Assembly: GCA_024636635.1 (NCBI GenBank)
Contig: JAGXGV010000018.1
Span: forward strand, 1 to 36,287
Origin: Puniceibacterium sp.
Lineage (GTDB): Bacteria > Pseudomonadota > Alphaproteobacteria > Rhodobacterales > Rhodobacteraceae
Direction: 5' to 3'
Length of the DNA stretch: 36,287 nt
Shown here: positions 33,114 through 36,287 of the stretch, piece by piece
Layout: every line of letters begins with the position of its first letter
How positions within the stretch are numbered: the first letter of the stretch is position 1
The notes under the pieces: model-generated
What the model saw: only the letters and a program-made list of their open reading frames with translations
Databases searched by the model: none
Told to the model about the DNA's origin: nothing
Made by a program: the position numbers and the translations under genes

Positions 33114-34634
33114 ATGGCAACACTCGTCTGGTTCAAACGCGATCTGCGCCTTGCGGATCATCCCGCACTGGCAAATGCCTGCCGGTCCGGCGCGATCATC
33201 CCTCTTTATGTGTTCGAACCTGATTACTGGCGGCTCGAGGATAGCTCGGGCCGCCAGTTCCATTTTCTGCGACAATCAGTGCTGGATTTGCGCGGCGCAT
33301 TGCGGGCGCGGGGGATGGATCTGGTGGTACGCACCGGCGATGTGGTTGATGTGCTGTCGAGGCTAGAGGCCCGGACCGGATTCGACCGCATGACAAGCCA
33401 TGAAGAAACCGGCAACGCCTGGACCTATGCCCGTGACCGCAGGGTCGCCGCTTGGGCACGGGACCGTGGCGTTACATGGCAGGAATTCGCGCAATGCGGC
33501 GTGGTGCGTCGGCTTGCAGGTCGGGATGCCTGGGGCGAGCAGCGCCACCGGTTCATGTCCACACCGGTCCTGCCCGTGCCGCACTCTATGACCGCGGTCA
33601 TAACTTCGTCGGACCCGGTGCCCGACCTCTGCACGCCCGATCCCCTGACCACGCCGCAGACCGGCGGGCGGACGGCGGGATTGCAGGTGCTTTACAGTTT
33701 TCTGACCGAGCGCGGGGCGCAGTACCGGTCTTCCATGTCCTCGCCCCTGACCGGCGCGCGGGCCTGTTCGCGCCTGTCCCCGCATCTGGCGTTCGGCACG
33801 CTTTCAGTGCGCGAGGTGGTGCAAGCGACTGCCGCCCGGCAGCAAGAGGGGCCACCGGGCGTGTCCGGCTGGCACGGCAGTCTGCGCAGTTTTCAGTCCC
33901 GGCTTGCCTGGCGCGACCATTTCATCCAGAAACTCGAAGACGAGCCGGGGATCGAGCATCACCCCATGCACCGCGCCTATGCCGGTCTGCGTCCGTCCGT
34001 GCCGGATGCCGCGCGGCTGGATGCCTGGCGAAAAGGTGAGACGGGTGTGCCGTTTGTCGATGCCTGCATGCGGTCGCTGCACGCGACGGGGTGGATCAAT
34101 TTCCGGATGCGGGCGATGCTGACCAGCTTTGCCGCCTATCATCTCTGGCTTGATTGGCGGGCGCCGGGGCTGCATCTGGCGCGGATGTTCACCGATTACG
34201 AACCGGGCATCCACTGGAGCCAGATCCAGATGCAGTCGGGCACCACGGGCATCAACACGCCGCGCATCTACAACCCGGTCAAGCAAGGCGGCGATCAGGA
34301 TCCGGAGGGCATCTTTACGCGCCGCTGGCTGCCGGAACTGGCGGATGTGCCGGACCGCCATCTTCAGGCGCCTTGGCTGTGGGACGGGGCCGGTCGGCTG
34401 CTGGACCGGGCCTATCCCGCGCCTCTGGTCGATCTGGACAAGGCAGGGCGCGCGGCGCGGGACCGGATCTGGGCGCTGCGCCGTGCGCCGGGCGTGCGGG
34501 ACGAAACCGCGCGGGTGATCCACAGACATGCGTCGCGCAAGGACCAGAGCGGTCTTTTTGTCAACGATCGCGCGCCAGCCCGGAAGCGGCGCAAGGCATC
34601 GGTCGACCCGGCGCAGCTGAGTTTCGATCTGTGA
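33114..34634 (+). CDS. photolyase/cryptochrome family flavoprotein, atypical FAD pocket
   Basis: The 506 residues have the N-terminal antenna domain (MATLVWFKRDLRLADHPALA) and the FAD-binding helical domain (LAWRDHFIQKLEDEPG, TGWINFRMRAMLTSFAAYHL, DPEGIFTRRWLPEL). The block that in E. coli photolyase reads [20 protein letters not shown] is here HWSQIQMQSGTTGINTPRIY followed by NP (about 368-389), so the tryptophan positions used in electron transfer and substrate contact differ. It may repair pyrimidine dimers or act as a light sensor. The ATG at 33114 is chosen over a TTG at 33105. The stop overlaps the next start (GTGA). A final Lys/Arg-rich tail (APARKRRKAS) may bind DNA. Confidence 0.88.
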   Translation: MATLVWFKRDLRLADHPALANACRSGAIIPLYVFEPDYWRLEDSSGRQFHFLRQSVLDLRGALRARGMDLVVRTGDVVDVLSRLEARTGFDRMTSHEETGNAWTYARDRRVAAWARDRGVTWQEFAQCGVVRRLAGRDAWGEQRHRFMSTPVLPVPHSMTAVITSSDPVPDLCTPDPLTTPQTGGRTAGLQVLYSFLTERGAQYRSSMSSPLTGARACSRLSPHLAFGTLSVREVVQATAARQQEGPPGVSGWHGSLRSFQSRLAWRDHFIQKLEDEPGIEHHPMHRAYAGLRPSVPDAARLDAWRKGETGVPFVDACMRSLHATGWINFRMRAMLTSFAAYHLWLDWRAPGLHLARMFTDYEPGIHWSQIQMQSGTTGINTPRIYNPVKQGGDQDPEGIFTRRWLPELADVPDRHLQAPWLWDGAGRLLDRAYPAPLVDLDKAGRAARDRIWALRRAPGVRDETARVIHRHASRKDQSGLFVNDRAPARKRRKASVDPAQLSFDL

Positions 34635-34789
34635 CGGGCAAGCGGATCGCCAAGGCCGATCTTGCGCAGAAAACCTGCGCGACCTGCGGACGTCCCTTTG
34701 TCTGGCGCAAGAAATGGGCAAAGGTCTGGGACGAGGTGCGCTATTGTTCGGATCGTTGTCGCAGTCAGCGCAAAACCAAGGCAGAATGA
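34631..34789 (+). CDS. DUF2256 zinc-ribbon protein
   Basis: A 52-residue basic protein starting with GTG inside the photolyase stop (GTGA overlap). It has CATC (16-19) and CSDRC (39-43), four cysteines that could hold one zinc, and conserved tryptophans in WRKKWAKVWDEVRYCS. This is the DUF2256 pattern. From memory this family often neighbours photolyase/cryptochrome genes; here the overlap makes translation of the two dependent. Its function is unknown. A terminator follows nine bases after the stop. Confidence 0.85.
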   Translation: MTGKRIAKADLAQKTCATCGRPFVWRKKWAKVWDEVRYCSDRCRSQRKTKAE

Positions 34790-34797
34790 TCATGCAC

Positions 34798-34831
34798 AAA
34801 GCGCGGATCTGCGGTGCCCGCGCTTTCTTTT
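34798..34831 (+). terminator. intrinsic terminator after DUF2256 gene
   Basis: AAAGCGCGG (34798-34806) and CCGCGCTTT (34818-34826) form a nine-pair stem with an 11-base loop, followed by CTTTT. It closes the photolyase operon and separates it from glcB. Confidence 0.8.
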
Positions 34832-34871
34832 CGGCATCAGGAGTTGCCTATCGGAAACCGATTTCATATTG

Positions 34872-34887
34872 ATGCACACAATTGCAT
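34872..34887. promoter_or_regulatory. dyad upstream of glcB
   Basis: ATGCA-CACAAT-TGCAT is an exact inverted repeat with a six-base spacer, 28 bases before the glcB ATG. It could be an operator for a regulator of the glyoxylate pathway. I cannot assign a regulator. Confidence 0.3.
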
Positions 34888-34914
34888 ACCGCACCACAAG
34901 CCGGGGAGGCCGAC

Positions 34915-36287
34915 ATGACAACCCGTATCAGCCGTTGTGAGCTGGAAATCGACGAGATCCTGTGTTCCTTCATTGAAGACAAGGCGTTGCCGGGCACGGA
35001 TGTCACGCCGGACACCTTCTGGCAGGGGCTCGCGGACCTTGTTCACGACTTTGGTCCACGCAACCGCGCCCTGCTGGAGCGGCGGGCCGACTTGCAGGCC
35101 CAGATTGACGCCTGGCATATCAAGCGGCGCAACCAGCCGCATGATCACGAAGCCTACAAGGCCTTCCTGAGCGAGATCGGCTATCTGCTGCCCGAGGGTG
35201 AGGATTTCGAGATCGACACGGCCAATGTGGACCCCGAGATTGCCACAGTGCCGGGTCCGCAGCTGGTGGTGCCGATCACCAATGCCCGTTATGCGCTGAA
35301 CGCGGCCAATGCGCGCTGGGGATCGCTTTATGACGGGTTCTACGGCACTGACGCCCTGGGCACGCCCGCGCCATCGGGCGGCTATGACAAGGGGCGTGGC
35401 GCGCGTGTCGTGGCCCGCGCAAGGGTGTTTCTGGACGAGGCGTTTCCGATCGACGGCGGCAGCCATGCCGACGCGCGCCGCTACCATGTTAGCAATGGCG
35501 CGCTGCTGGTGGACGACATGCCGCTGGTCGATCCGGGCAAGTTCGTCGGCTACCGCGGCCATCCCCGCGCGCCCGAGGCGGTGGTTCTGGTCAACAACGC
35601 GCTGCATGTGGAGCTGGTGTTCGACCGCACGCATCGGATCGGCAGCCGCGACCAGTGCGGGCTGGCCGATGTGCAGCTGGAAAGCGCGATTTCCGCCATC
35701 ATGGACTGCGAGGATTCGGTCGCCTGCGTCGACGGTGCCGACAAGACGCAGGCCTATGCCAACTGGCTGGGCCTGATGAAGGGCGATCTGGAAGAAACGT
35801 TCCGGAAAGGGGGCGAGACGCTGACGCGCAGGCTGAACCCGGACCGCGTCTATACCGCGCCGGACGGCGGCGAGGTCACGCTCAAGGGGCGCGCGCTGAT
35901 GTTGGTGCGCAATGTCGGGCATCTGATGACGAACCCGGCAATCCTTGACCGCGACGGCAACGAGGTCTTCGAGGGGCTGATGGATGCGATGATCACCGCG
36001 CTGATCGCCAAGCACGATCTGGCGCGCGAGGGGGGCAATTCGGTCAAGGGCTCGGTCTATGTGGTCAAGCCCAAGATGCATGGCCCCGAAGAGGTGACCT
36101 TTGCCGACGAGACCTTCAGCTTTGTCGAGCAGGTGATCGGTCTGCCGCGCAACAGCGTGAAGCTGGGCATCATGGATGAGGAACGGCGCACCAGCGTCAA
36201 TCTCAAGGAATGTATTCGCGCGGCGAAACACAGGGTCGCCTTCATTAATACCGGGTTCCTTGATCGCACCGGCGACGAGATCCATAC
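34915..36287 (+). CDS. glcB: malate synthase G (partial, 3' end outside window)
   Basis: Malate synthase G condenses glyoxylate with acetyl-CoA, feeding two-carbon compounds into the TCA cycle. The 457 visible residues begin MTTRISRCELEID and have the G-form N-terminal clasp, GPQLVVPITNARYALNAANA, the MDCEDSVACVD block (about 263-273), LVRNVGHLM with the catalytic-region Arg, and GIMDEERRTSVNLKECI (about 418-434) with acidic metal ligands. A normal GlcB has about 720 residues, so roughly 260 are missing beyond the window edge. GGGGAGG lies before the ATG. No icl-like gene is near. Confidence 0.96.
   Translation, partial: MTTRISRCELEIDEILCSFIEDKALPGTDVTPDTFWQGLADLVHDFGPRNRALLERRADLQAQIDAWHIKRRNQPHDHEAYKAFLSEIGYLLPEGEDFEIDTANVDPEIATVPGPQLVVPITNARYALNAANARWGSLYDGFYGTDALGTPAPSGGYDKGRGARVVARARVFLDEAFPIDGGSHADARRYHVSNGALLVDDMPLVDPGKFVGYRGHPRAPEAVVLVNNALHVELVFDRTHRIGSRDQCGLADVQLESAISAIMDCEDSVACVDGADKTQAYANWLGLMKGDLEETFRKGGETLTRRLNPDRVYTAPDGGEVTLKGRALMLVRNVGHLMTNPAILDRDGNEVFEGLMDAMITALIAKHDLAREGGNSVKGSVYVVKPKMHGPEEVTFADETFSFVEQVIGLPRNSVKLGIMDEERRTSVNLKECIRAAKHRVAFINTGFLDRTGDEIH

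Noticed and set aside
34864-36285. 473-codon minus-strand frame opposite glcB
   Set aside because: The plus strand encodes malate synthase G with all motifs.

Overview
The window looks like a chromosomal segment of a Rhodobacterales (Roseobacter-type) alphaproteobacterium. Coding GC is high. The gene order murB-ddl-ftsQ-ftsA-ftsZ-lpxC-bamD-recN, the cobS/cobT pair near a J-domain gene and bolA, and the many small Rhodobacteraceae-type hypotheticals all fit that group. This assignment comes from gene content and remembered family context, not from a database search. No rRNA, tRNA, CRISPR array, prophage or complete insertion sequence was seen.

Layout. (1) 1-8660: the end of the division and cell-wall cluster. 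A small membrane-protein gene interrupted by a 110-bp repeat is followed by murB, ddl, ftsQ, ftsA and ftsZ (peptidoglycan precursors and divisome), then lpxC (lipid A) and bamD (outer-membrane protein assembly). (2) 8700-18288: recN (DNA repair), a D-lactate dehydrogenase/glycolate-oxidase-type flavoprotein, a ClC chloride channel, a DUF427 protein, aminopeptidase P and cobT. (3) 18463-23679: cobS with a translationally coupled secreted protein, then an ECF sigma factor / RskA-type anti-sigma / fasciclin / Tat-exported MsrB module, then a J-domain protein and bolA. The sigma module sits between cobS and the J-domain/bolA pair. It resembles the mycobacterial SigK-RskA-MPT70/83 circuit and may be an envelope oxidative-stress unit. 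(4) 23723-32785: a DUF4177 protein, gatB, an unrecognised roughly 417-residue protein, a lytic-transglycosylase-like protein, a PlsC-like acyltransferase, a small membrane protein and aminopeptidase N. (5) 32907-36287: a 65-residue membrane protein, a divergent photolyase/cryptochrome and a DUF2256 zinc-ribbon gene in one tight operon, then malate synthase G cut by the window edge.

The least ordinary content is in the non-coding DNA. A miniature inverted-repeat element occurs three times in 14 kb (two 109-bp copies, one 44-bp deletion form). One copy breaks the open reading frame in front of murB and the other two sit directly on stop codons. There is a second repeat type, a CAAATATCCCGGGG core followed by stacked hairpins, at the 3' ends of two minus-strand genes. 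There is a 32-bp tandem repeat whose units fold into UNCG-loop hairpins, and a 29-bp five-copy tandem array that grows out of the stop codon of the acyltransferase gene. A candidate Pho box, a 22-bp perfect palindrome, a ten-G tract inside a coding region and a possible 46-codon gene between ftsA and ftsZ complete the list.
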